DNA of 64,000 bases from Mantamonas sphyraenae (Eukaryota; CRuMs; Mantamonadidae). The stretch is taken from NCBI GenBank assembly GCA_026936335.1, contig JAPMXV010000032.1, forward strand, positions 248,001 through 312,000, in the 5' to 3' direction. Made by a program: the position numbers and the translations under genes. Positions 9,586 to 20,539 of this stretch are shown in pieces. Within the stretch, counting starts at the first letter, position 1, and each line of letters starts with the position of its first letter. The notes under the pieces are model-generated. The model saw only the letters and a list, made by a program, of their open reading frames with translations, made no database searches and was not told the origin of the DNA.

Positions 9586-12500
9586 ATGGGACGTTCGCTC
9601 CTGAGAGTGGCGTTGATGGGTGCCTGTTGTTCTTTGCTTGCTTGGGCCGGCGCAACCCATCCGCCCGCCCTCTCATGGACCATCATGAGTGACGAGGAAC
9701 TGATTGGACCGGAGATTGCGGCGATCGTCATCGCCTCTGTCGCCGCCCTGTTCCTCATGTACTACCTCTTCCGCGTGGGCCGCCGTAAATGGCTCCAGCG
9801 GCAGGTCCGAAAGGCAAACACAGCCTACCGCTTCAATGTGGGCAACAAACGCCGCGAATTGGCAGAGTGAGTTGTCTTTGTGGCTGTTGCTCTTGCAGCC
9901 GGCCTTTTGTGTGTGGCCCTCTGTGTCCATATGCCACAACGCGGTGTTGCCGTTCCCGCCGCTCCCCATGCTTTTTCCTTCCAGCCCTGCTCACGCGCTG
10001 TGTTGACACACTCCTCTGTCACACGCCCAACCACAGGGGCACCACTCTTATTGCAAAGGATCAGTTGCGTATGGGCGTGCGCATCGGCTCCTCCACGCAC
10101 TCGGACGTCTTCAAGGGCGAGTACGACGGAGCGCGTGTGGCCATCAAGAAGCTCACCTCTTCGGCCCCGTCTGGCTTTAGTGAAGAGCTGCGGCAAATCA
10201 TGCGCACTCTCAACTCCACCCTGCTGTGAGTCGCCTCGCCTCCCCCTTTGCAGCCACCCCCGGGTGCCTGCCATGCCTCCATTTGCCTCGCTTCTTGCCC
10301 GCCGCTGACTCTTCTGGAACTCACCCACCAACAGCAATCTCAACCACCCGAGTCTGGTCAAGTACCACGGCTGCGTCCTGCAACCTCCTCACGTCATGCT
10401 CGTCCACGAATTCATGATGCACGAGTCGCTTGCCAGGGTCGTCCAGGTACGTTGCATGCCGCAGGGTCGCCTGCCCCAACACTCCCTCACACCCGTTTCT
10501 TCGGCGCCTCGCACTCCCACCCCCCGCAGGACCGCTCCATGGATCTGCGCTGGAGCAAACGCATCCAAATGGCTCTGGACGCTGCTAAAGGCCTCGCATA
10601 CGTCCACGAGTGTGGTCTGGTCCACGGCAACGTCCAGACAAAGAACTATCTGGTCGGCGACAAGATGAGCGTCAAACTCGGCGACCTCGGCGTTCGCGAA
10701 GTACTTCTTGCCCCTCGCGACGCCGAAGAGCCCGAGCTTTGTCCCCTGCATTTCTCCGCCCCGGAACTCCTCAAAGGCTTCCCCAGCACCTCCAACAGCG
10801 ATGTATATTCCTTCGGCATTGTGCTCTACGAGCTCATCACCCGCCAACCGGCCTTCCCCGGTACGTTGCTACCGTGCGCCACTTTCCATTGACTGTGTCC
10901 TCCCCATGCTGACCCTCTCTCCCTCCCTCTCTCTCTCCTTGACACGCACACCGCACACCCTCCACTTCACAGGCCGCATGCCTGTACAGGTTGCCATCGA
11001 CGCCCTGCGCGCTCGCAAGCACATTCCCCTCAACGAGTGGCCAGAGGACACCCCGAGAGCCTGCAAGCGATTGTGCGCTCATGCATGAACCCTGTGGCGA
11101 TGGTGCGTCCCACCATGTCCGAGGTGGTCGAACAGCTCGAGGCGGTGGAGATTCCGCCGCGCAGGCCACAAAACGAATCCCTCTGGACCATGCTCAGCCA
11201 GCCCAAAACCGCAGAAAAGCCTCAGGTGGCCCTTGTGGAGGTGCGCATTGTCGACGCCGCCCTGCACTGGACGCAGGCGCCCGAGGCTTTGCGGGACGCG
11301 AGCATTGTGTTCAACACTCTCGTGTGGCGCGTCCTCCGCTTGCCCAGCAACGTGATGGATCTCATCTTTACCGACGGCGAGTGTTTCCGCCTGGCCACCA
11401 CCTCTGTGCGCAACGCCGTCGAGTGGTGCTCCCGCATGCAGGAGATCCTTCACGAGGCAGAGTGGGACGACCAGTTGCTGGCGTATGCAGACGGCGACCA
11501 TCCCACACAGACAGGCGACAGCAACAGCACAAGTGAACGAGAACACCGTATCGCTCTGCCAGGCTCTGTCAGCGATGCCTCGCTGCCCCTGCACTCGTCG
11601 CTGGCTGAGCACAGCAGTGAGGAAACGGACGATGACAGCGACGACGACATCGTGGACGAGCGCGCCTACGACAACCTTGTAGCCAAACAGCAGGCCCAAC
11701 GTGCAGCCGCACGCACACAGGCACACAACGCATCCATGCGAGGCATGAAGCAAAGCCAGGCGTCGCCAATCGCTCGCCGTGCCGTTCTCAACGCAAACCA
11801 GCAGTCGCACAACAACGCCGCCGCTGCTGCTGCTGCTGCTGCGTCCGCTTCCCCATCGTCGTCGTCGCCTGGGGACAAGGACAAAACGGCAGTTGCACCC
11901 AAGTTGGGTACGGTGGGCCGAGCACGCAGCTTCACAGGCATTGCAGAGGACATGAAGCGCACGCAATCGGGGCGTGTGCTCATGACCCAGGGGGTCCGCG
12001 GCCTTGCCGTGGGCATGGCCGTCCACTATGGCGACATGGACAGCCGCAGGCATGGCCTGCGATACCATCGCACGGGCGACGGCCTGGACGAGCTAACCGA
12101 CCTCGCAAAGAATGCCCTCGGCGGCCAAGTGCTCGTCAGCGAAGCCGCTTGGCTGCAGACAGGCAAGCGCAGGCCCAAAAAGGTCGACGTCGAGCAAGCA
12201 GGCACCGTCAAACTCAAGCGACGCGACTCGGTGGTGTTCTCCGTCACTCCGGAGCGCCTCAAGGACCGTGCGGCCACATTTGCCGAAGCCTCGCAGCAGC
12301 GCAACCTGGAGCAGGCGGACCAGATGCCCACCACGCCGCAGGACGCCGAGGGACGCGACAAGTGGCTACTTACAGACGACGATCTCATGGCAGGCGGCAA
12401 GTGCATTGGCATGGGCACCTTTGGCGTCGTTTACGCCGTCAAACGCTTCCTGTCCGAACACCAGCTCGGATTCAACGACAGCGAGTATTCCACCGAAGTT

Positions 12501-13391
12501 GCAGCCATCAAAAAGCTGCGCGTGTCCTTCCACGACCACATCGAGATGGCCCATGTGCGCTACGAGGCCGTGCGCACACGCCTCCTCGGCTACCCGCATC
12601 TCTTTGTACCGTTCCACGGCCTCTTTGTAGATGCACGCACACACACCGTTGGGCTTGTCTACGACTACATGGGCTCGGGCAATGTCAGCCAGGCCGTGCG
12701 CAGCTGGGGCTTTGTCGCCCTTGCCGACAAGCTCAAGTGGGGCATGCAAATGGTTGAGGCGCTGCAAGTGTTGCACACCCAAGACCCACCCATCATCCAC
12801 GGCTCCCTTTCCCTTCGCAACATGCTCCTCGACGACGCTCTCGACGCACACATGATGGACTTTGGCTTCATCGAACAAAAGACAGAAGCCAAAAACACAA
12901 CATCGCCCTACTCCATCTCTTTCATTGCCCCCGAGATGCTTCTGGGTGGCAAACCCACCCTCAAGTCCGACCTCTACGCATTGGGCATTGCCCTCTACGA
13001 GCTCTTTGTCGGCTCACAACCCTACCCAGAGCTCACGGCCATGGAAATTGCCACACACGTCGTCAACGACGCACGTCCCCAGAGCAACATCATCATCGAT
13101 CCCATGATATCCGACCTGTGTGCTCTCCTGTGGCAACGCGACCCAGACGCACGCAGAGACATCGGTTACGTCGTCGACCAGCTCCAGGTCTACCGCGAGT
13201 ACGTACACACAGAGTTGCTCGGCGACACGGGTGAGAACCCACACTTGGTCATGGATGGGTCCACCCCACGCAGTGGAGGCAGCAAGGACTCGGATCGAGT
13301 CACCGGAATGGCCAGCAACCACGGATCTGGAATTGGGTTTTCGCGCAGGGTCGACCATTTGGGCAACTCGGGGAACAGTCTTCTCGCGTGA
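9586..13391 (+). CDS. single-pass receptor-like tandem pseudokinase with PH-like and cyclase-like segments; one apparent -1 frame break
   Basis: Five exons: 9586-9866, 10037-10225, 10335-10446, 10530-10860, 10973-13391. A signal-peptide-like start (SLLRVALMGACCSLLAWAGA), a short ectodomain and a TM helix (AAIVIASVAALFLMYYLF) precede the first kinase domain. That domain keeps VAIKK, but has HGN for HRD (LVHGNVQTKNYL) and DLG for DFG. Its end (PLNEWPEDTP | ESLQAIVRSCMN...RPTMSEVVEQLE) crosses a one-base loss at the C4 run 11051-11054. Then come a PH-like stretch (about 11220-11460), acidic/poly-Ala linkers, and a segment resembling the end of a class III cyclase (GLAVGMAVHYGDMDS..., GGQVLVSEAAW, about 12000-12160). 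A second kinase domain has GMGTFGVVY, AAIKKL, HGS for HRD and an intact DFG. With the base restored the protein is 1110 aa. Catalysis by either kinase domain is doubtful. Confidence 0.8.
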
Positions 13392-13432
13392 ACGAGAGAA
13401 TGTATGTACATATAAATGTCTATTGCCACACC

Positions 13433-14574
13433 TCACGACGACGACACGGAGGAGGACGACGAGGAAGACGAGGCAGACGACGACGTCGACATCGTCCCCC
13501 CACCAACTACGGCCGAATCTGATCCCACCGACGCGTCATCGCTGTTGCTTCCCGATTTTCCCACACTTGCGTGTTCATATTCGTCTTCGAGATCGTCGTC
13601 ATCATCCACATCGTCCAGGTCCACGTTCATGGCGGTCATCATCATCCCGTCGTCCCGCTGCACCCTGGCCAGCTGTGACACGGGCTGTGTGGCACCGTTC
13701 TCACGCAAGAATGACGCCACGTCATGGTACCTGTACTTTTCTGCAAAGTGCAGAGGCGTCAGGCCGTCAGTGTCCTTGCGGTTGATGTTTGCTCCGTTCT
13801 GCACCAGCAACTTCACAATGCTCAGGTGGCCGCCGTACGACGCATACTGCAGCGGACTCCAGCCCTCACGCTGCAGCACGTTCACATCCGCGCCATTCTC
13901 CAGCAGGTAGCCCACCACCTCGCTGTGGCCACGCGAGCTTGCAAAGTGCAACGGCGTCAACCGGTCATTGTCCATCACATTCACCTCCACCTCGCACTCC
14001 TCCACCAGAAACGTCACAATGTCCAGGTAGCCGTAGCAGCATGCCGTGTGCAGAGGCGTCCATCCGTCCTTGTGAAACGCGGCCGTCGGGTCCGCCCCGT
14101 ACTTCTTCAGCACCTTGACGATACTCAGGTCGCCTGCAACGCGTGTGTGTGCGTGTCCATGGTCCCAACACGCAAGTGTGTACATGGTACGAGAGCATGC
14201 AGACCCATGTGTGTGTGCGCCGTGTGTGCAGTGTGTCAGCGTGTGCGCTATCCAGGCTTTGAGAGCGCGCAAAACGGTCACCTCGCTGCGACTCGCCACC
14301 CACCTTGTGCCACAGCCACCAGGAACGGACTCTTGCGGTACTTGACCGAGCCGCCCACGTAGGCTCCTGCATCCAACAGCAATCGGATCACCTGCAGCCT
14401 CGCCGCCGTGTTGCTGCCTGTGTTCATGTTGTTGCCCAGAATCGTCTGGTGCAGCAACGTGTAACCATAGTTGTTTGTTTCGTTCACCTCCACCATCTCT
14501 GCCGTCATCAGCCGCTTCACTTCGTAAAAGTTGCCCGACTCGGCCGCCTCAAAGATGGTTGTTGAGCGCGACAT
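13433..14574 (-). CDS. ankyrin-repeat protein (323 aa)
   Basis: Two exons: 14574-14304 and 14133-13433, donor GTGGGT, acceptor TTGCAG, joining inside a Gly codon (VAVAQ-G-DLSIVK). Five to six ankyrin repeats are visible, for example DGWTPLHTACCYGYLDIVTFLVE, DRLTPLHFASSRGHSEVVGYLLENGADVN, EGWSPLQYASYGGHLSIVKLLVQNGANIN and DGLTPLHFAEKYRYHDVASFL. The C-terminus is a low-complexity Asp/Glu tract followed by poly-Ser encoded by (GTC/TCG)n-type triplets. No other domain is recognised. Ankyrin arrays bind proteins; no partner can be inferred. It lies 45 bp downstream of WDR55 on the same strand, and its 3' end is 41 bp from the convergent pseudokinase gene. Confidence 0.85.
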
Positions 14575-14619
14575 ATTGCTGCAGGTTTTGTTCCCTGCCG
14601 CTGCGCATCCACTCTCTTT

Positions 14620-16256
14620 TCATTCAAGGTCATCGAAGAAAGTGCTCCTCTCCTTCTTGTTCTTGTACTTGCTCTTGACCTTGCCCCGCTTCTTGGTCGA
14701 TTCCTCATGTTGTTGTTCAACCTGTCGCAAAAAGCCCCTGGAAGAGGACGAAGATGACGACGACGACGACGACGACGACGCCACACGCACATCTTCGTGA
14801 TCCTGAGCGCTTGTGTCGATGTCAAACTCGATTTCGGCGCCCTCGTCCTCGTCCTCGTCCTCCCGTCCCCGCGAGTGATCAAACACATACTCCTCCTCCT
14901 CCCCATCTTCATCGTCATCATCATCCTCATCATCCTCATCGCCGTGTTCGTATTCCTCCCCATCCTCGTCCACCAGCAGTCTGCTCTCCCTGTACCCCTC
15001 CAGGTAGTCGATATTCCAAAACTTGACCTTCATGTCGTGCGAACACGAGGCCACAAACAGGCCGTCGTGCGACAGGTCGATGCGCTCCACGGGGAAATCG
15101 GGGTGCTCACCCACCACGCCCATCACGGCATTGGGATGGATGGCCACCGCGCGCACAAGGCCGTCCGACGAGCCTACCAACACCACATGTTCGTCGTACG
15201 CCACCATGCAATCCAGCGAATTGGGCAACCCCGGAATGCGGTCGCTCATGTCACCAAAGTCATCCCAGCTGTACACCATCACCACGCCCTCCTGCGAGCC
15301 ACACACCACCTTGTCACCCCACTTCAGAAGCGCCAACGACAGGATCTCGTCTTCCGTGTGGTCCGACTTGGCGTACAGCTTGCCCTTTCGCACATCCAGC
15401 ACACTCAGGCATCCATCTCCTCCGCCTGTGCACAGCATCTGCTTCTCGTGGTGGTACGCCATCGACGACACATAGTCCGTCGACTCGTGAAACTTCCTGT
15501 GGGTCGTAAAGAACACAACGACGTCAGCAACTCGCCCAACACAACCACACACGTGCCACGCCTTCTCTGTGCTCTCTGTCCTGCGTCCTCCCCCACGTAC
15601 ATGGCACATTTCTGCTTTCGCAAGTCCCAGATCTTCACGTAGCCGTCGTCGTCGCCTGTGGCCAGCAAATCGTGCTCATAGTTCAGCATGCTGTTGATAG
15701 GGTGCCTGTGCATAGTCCGATACATCACATGGTCATGGTCCGGTTCATGTACGCTGGGTCAGTCGCTCTGCGTGGCTGGGCCCCCACCCATGGCTTCGAT
15801 TTTCTGGGGAAAGGTCCGCCGGGCTGGCTCTCGTCCGGCTGCCTGTGTCCACACACACTCCACTCACCCATGCGCCTTCTTGGTGGCCAGCAGTTCACCC
15901 GCTTCCACATCCACAATGGCCACAGTCTTGTCTGCACTGCAAGAGAACAGGTCTGAGCGTTGGTCAACCGCGCCCGGGGGGGTGCTGGTGAGTGAGTGTC
16001 CAGCGCATTGGCCACACCGCGTCATCCCACACGCCCTGCACAACTCACGAGCTCCATCCAGCGAGAATTGCACAGCACGGCACGCCTCCTCGTGGTAGTC
16101 AAAGTAGCCCAACTCGTCGCACCCGTCCGGGTGATACGCATGGATCGACACCTCGCCCGTGATCAGTCCTGTGGCCACCAACTCTTCCTTAGGGTGGAAT
16201 CCAACGTCATACACCAAATCCTGGAATTCAATATCTGGGATTTCGACCACCGACAT
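14620..16256 (-). CDS. WDR55: WDR55 homologue, WD40 protein in ribosome biogenesis
   Basis: Four exons: 16256-16049, 15952-15868, 15705-15601, 15496-14620 (424 aa). It matches animal WDR55/yeast Jip5 along its length: LVYDVGFHPKEELVATG, EEACRAVQFSLDGAHLFSCSAD (across intron 1), VEAGELLATKKAHG-HPINSML (across intron 2), LLATGDDDGYVKIWDLR, LCTGGGDGCLSVLDVRKGK, LLKWGDKVVCGSQEGVVMVYSW, DRIPGLPNSLDCMV, GSSDGLVRAVAIHPNAVMGVVGEH and LFVASCSHDMKVKFWNI. WDR55/Jip5 is nucleolar and acts in rRNA processing in known systems. The tail has a long Asp/Glu block, poly-Ser, and a basic end before STFFDDLE, like the WSTDDFFAGL end of human WDR55. Confidence 0.93.
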
Positions 16257-16291
16257 GCTTTCGTCTGATCCACTGCCTCACTCAGCGCTCC

Positions 16292-19200
16292 TCACTCCCG
16301 TTTCTGTTCGTCCACTTCTTCCACTTCTTCCTGTGCCCCCTCCTCTTTGTCCACAGCCTGCATCACAGCCACCACTGCATCCACACACTCCTGCGCTTGC
16401 GTCGTATCCACTCCATCTTCTGTCCAATCGAATCCACACAGCCACTCGCGCGCCGTCGTCGTGGCTTGCCCTTCGCCTCCCTCCTGGCACGCTGTGCAGT
16501 TGCGCAGCTGTCGCTCTGCCCCATGCAATGCAAGCACAGTCGCAAACTCAGTCGGCATGCGATTCAGCGAACGATACGACGTCGCAGACGCAAGGCACCC
16601 GCGACATATCGCTTGCCGATCCAGAAGCGTCGTGTCCACGCCATTCTCACGCAGCACATCGTGCACAAACCTGTCCAGCAATGCCAAACACGGACCCACT
16701 GTGTACTTGAGCTGTGCCTTCCCAGTGCGCGCAAGGACCAAAAGGTGGTCGTCCTCTGAGCGCACCACGTATCCCCGCACACCCCCGCCTTCCTCCATCT
16801 CCACACACAACCAGTTGCGGTGGATAGTGCACTCGTGCATGGCCAGTTCTTCCTTTCCGCGCACCTGCACAGCACGCTGCACAAGCGCAAACATGCCCAG
16901 CGGCAGCTTGCTCGCATCGATCAACGCATACTCTTCCCATCGGTACCGCACCGCTACCACCGCTTCGTTCCCCTCCACGGGTCTGTGAAACTCCTCCATC
17001 AGCTCTTCCGTCTCGCTGTACATGTGCGACGGCACCAGCACGCTCGTCTCGTCCACGCTCACCATTCGCCCAAACTCCTCCAGCAAACGCGTCATCTGCT
17101 CGGCAATCTGTTCCAGAGACTCTCCAGATGCACTTCTCACCTGCCCTTGTTGCTTCTGCTGCTGCTGCTTGTGCTGCTCTTGCTGCTGCTGATGCTCGTT
17201 TCCGCCACCGCCACTCAGACGGAAATCCCTCACGCTGATCGATGCACGCCACGTCTCCCTCCCTGAATCGTGCGCACTACTGCCACCTTGCGAGCCCACC
17301 GAACCCTCAAACAGGGTGCTGGACGACGAAGAAAGCAACGACGCCGCAGAGGTGCCCATCCCGGACGCGCCAAACAGATTCGTCACGGAAAAGCTCGACG
17401 ACTTTGAATCGGCCACCGCCAGCTGTGCGCGTCCCACCTCCATGCCTTCCATGCTATTTCCTCCACTTTGATCCATCTCCTCCATTGTCAGCGTGCCTTG
17501 CTTGTCGTGCACGTCCAGCAGCACCAGCGACTCGTACAGCCCACACATCACCGCTTGCAGAGGGCCGCGTGGCGCCACAAACGCATCCCCTAGCTGCGCT
17601 TGCAGCCACATCATGATCAAACGCAGGTTGTGGTGCAACTCTTGCGTCGGCTTGGCCTCGCGTAGCGATGCAGGGATCGCAAACGTGCCCAGCAGGTGTC
17701 CCAGCCAACGCATGTCCACCACAATCCACGTGCTCCCTGCAGGGTCGTTCTGAAGATCAAAGATGGGCGGCGAAATCAGAATGCGGCCCAGGCTCTGCAA
17801 CCGATCCAAACACTTCAACAGAGGGCGGTTGTTCCGGCCGCAAAAGTTTTGCTTGCATCCGTCCACGTGCGCCACCACGTCCTTCAGCCGTGCAAACGTG
17901 ATCCACTCCTCTTCCCATCCGTTCAGAAGCGTCAACAGCCCTTGGATCGGTTCGTCTGGCAGCGGATCTTGCTTCAGCTCCAGCCGCAGCACCGTCAGCA
18001 TCAGCTTGTCCATAAACCCCTTGATCGCCTCCACGTCCGGTCTCGACAGTGTGTCAATGGCGAAAACGTCGTAAACACCCACAGGCGCCCCCACGTCTGC
18101 CTCGGTCAGCGGTCTGAGCCCTTCCCGTACCTGTGCCTCCACCTCCTCCGGGCTCAGCGCACGCTCGCCTGCAGTCGATGCATACAGGTCGTAGAATGTA
18201 CACACGCATGCAAACGACGGCCGCATTGCCTGGCCCTTCATCGACGACCGCGCACGGGTCATCATGTTGCCCAACGTGCTCACCAAATCCTCCACATTCA
18301 GCGGCTCCCCGGGGCTCTCGATCAGACGCACCACAAGCACAAACAGACCCGACTGGCTGCACCAGAACATGGGGTGTGCGGGAATGTCCTCGTACTGACA
18401 TCCCAAATCAAACGTGGTCGCGACACTACCTCGCTGGTCCAGCTTGAACTCCATCTGCCGCATGTCCATCGCTCGCCAGCTGTCGTACGACGCGGCTTCC
18501 GCGGGATACTTGCGATGCTCCTCCAAGTCGTCCAAAAAGTAGTCGTTCCCCTTGCTGTGGCGCAGCTGCAGATGTTGCAGCAGACTCGTTCTCCCGGATT
18601 CGGCCTTGCCGATCACTCGGAACGACGTCAAGCGTGCGGCAGGCACCTCTTTGCTTCCGTCTCGTAGCTGTCGATACAAGCTCGTCCGTGGGATGTACGT
18701 CAGGCTGGATTGCTTGCCGCGCACGCGCACGTCCACCTGCCTGTACATGCGCGACTGTGAGTGGAACCGCCACGGCAGCGTGTCGATGAACGTCTCTCGC
18801 AGGTCCAGGATTTCCAGCAGAGACAGCTCAGTGACAATGTCTGGCAGCGTGCAAACCCGCAGCATCACATCCTCCTCGTTTTCCTGTTTCAGGTGCAATG
18901 ACACAGTCTGTGGTTTGCGCGACACCACACCCATCAGCTTGCGCTCCAGTTCGTCGTACGAGTGGAACGTCAGCTTCACCGGACGATGTTGCCACAGAAT
19001 CAGCGGTTCGCGATCTTCACGAAGCCCGTACCTCTCCTCCCCGTCCTCTTCATCCTCGTCCACAGACGCCTTTCGTGTCACCTTGGCCACCAGTTTGCCC
19101 ACTACAGTGCTTCCCCTTTTGCGCAGCGGAGGCGGGCTCTTGCGCTTGTCGCTGTCCGCACGGATGTTTGAACTGCTGCTGCTGCTGCTGCTGCTACTAC

Positions 19201-20476
19201 TACTACTGCTGCTACCGGCCCCATCGCCATCCCCACTGCCGTCTTCGCGCATCGATGATCCTGCACGCCGTGGCACATCAATGCGAAAGCATTCCACCTC
19301 GGTGTGGTCTTCCAGAAAGTACCGTGCCGTCTTGCGCCCGATTCCCTGGCCCATCATCGACACGTACCGTAGTGACGACACGCCAATGTGCTTCATGGCT
19401 GTGCTAAGTGTGCGCAGGCCGTTCTTTCCGATGTTCTGATGGTCCAGCACCAATTCCTGCACCGATCCTTGCAAGAACGGCCCAAGCTCCTCCACAACCA
19501 TCCCTTCTGCCGTGATACGTCGAGACACACTGTCTGCGTCCGCCACAATGTGCACCTTTTGCAGCGTGCGCACACTCTCCCCGCAAAGCAGCATCGAGAA
19601 CAGCTCGTTGCCAAACTTTGAACATTTGTACAATTTGAGTGAACGGAGCACAGGCGTGTCCTTTCCACCCAGCTCCAAGCTGGAGTGCACCTCTTCCTCC
19701 GTCCGGACGCTGTTGTCTATCCAATGGAGGATCCCAGGCACCAGCGCCTTGTCTTCCGGTGTGTTTTCCCCTGTGTGTGGCGGACATGGTGGTGGTGGTG
19801 GTGGGTTTTTTGCGTGGCAAATGGCTCGTGTCAGCGCTTCGCCCTCTGCGCGCCATCAGCTCTCCTCTTTCTGGCCATTAAACCCCACCCTCCATGCCAC
19901 GTCGTGTCGAGTTCAACCACACGCAACCCCTGTGGTTTTGACATGCCCCTCTCGACACCTCACGCCTGCCATCAAGCACAACGTACCGATTTTGACCAGC
20001 GCGTCGCCTGCTGTGGTGAAAAAGTGCTTTGTGTCCACCACCTTGCTTGCGTTCTTGATCTTTTTGTACTGTGGCCGAGCGGGTACAAACAGGTCTTCTG
20101 CCTTGGATCTCCGGTTGCCACCCAGGTTGACCACGCCGATCAGTTCTTTGCCCGGTCCAAGCGCCGTTGCGCCCGTCCGTCCCAGCCGCTGCACGCCCCC
20201 GCTTCCCTCGCCGCTGTCCATGTCCCCAGCCACCTCTGCGTCCAGGTGGCTCACGTACACGTGCGAGCACTTTGCGCAATTGTCCCGAAACATGCCATGA
20301 GGCACAAACTCCCCGCAGTCGCACTCCTCCACTCGGCACGGTCCGCCCTGCATCACCTTTGCAAACCTCCCCGTCTGACGCAGTAGCCTGTCCTTCCCAC
20401 GTCCCCCGCTGCTTTTCTTCCCTCCTCCCCCTCTTCCGTCTCCCCCACTCTTGCGCTCGTTCTGCCGATGGGCCAT
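16292..20476 (-). CDS. Roco-family GTPase: Cys-rich N-terminus, leucine-rich region, Roc-COR, no kinase
   Basis: Two exons: 20476-19987 and 19770-16292 (1322 aa). The junction (donor GTACGT, acceptor CACACAG) joins a Gly codon in phase 1. Exon 1 carries a basic Gly-rich start and a C-x4-C-x-C-x12-C-x2-C cluster (C47, C52, C54, C67, C70) that may bind zinc. Exon 2 has degenerate LRR-like repeats (VLRSLKLYKCSKFGNELFSML, VQELVLDHQNIGKNGLRTL, LLEILDLRETFIDTLP). A Roc-like P-loop GKAESGRTS (about nt 18586-18612) follows, then FDLGCQYEDIPAHPMFW, the DxxGQ-like G3 region. The COR-like part includes LGRILISPPIF and DMRWLGHLL. P-loop GxxxxGRTS replaces the usual GKS/T lysine by Arg, so nucleotide binding may be altered. 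The tail is Glu-rich; no kinase domain follows. Confidence 0.75.
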
Positions 20477-20539
20477 CGCGGAGCTGGTGGCCAAAAAAGA
20501 GTTGCCTTCTTGAGCGCTCACTGTCTCTATTGAGCTCAA

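Noticed and set aside
16292-20539. Two separate genes instead of one Roco gene (small Cys-rich gene plus Roco ORF)
   Set aside because: Exon 1 lacks a sensible stop and ends at a GTACGT donor in phase 1; the Roco ORF has no ATG at its start but has a CACACAG acceptor in matching phase.
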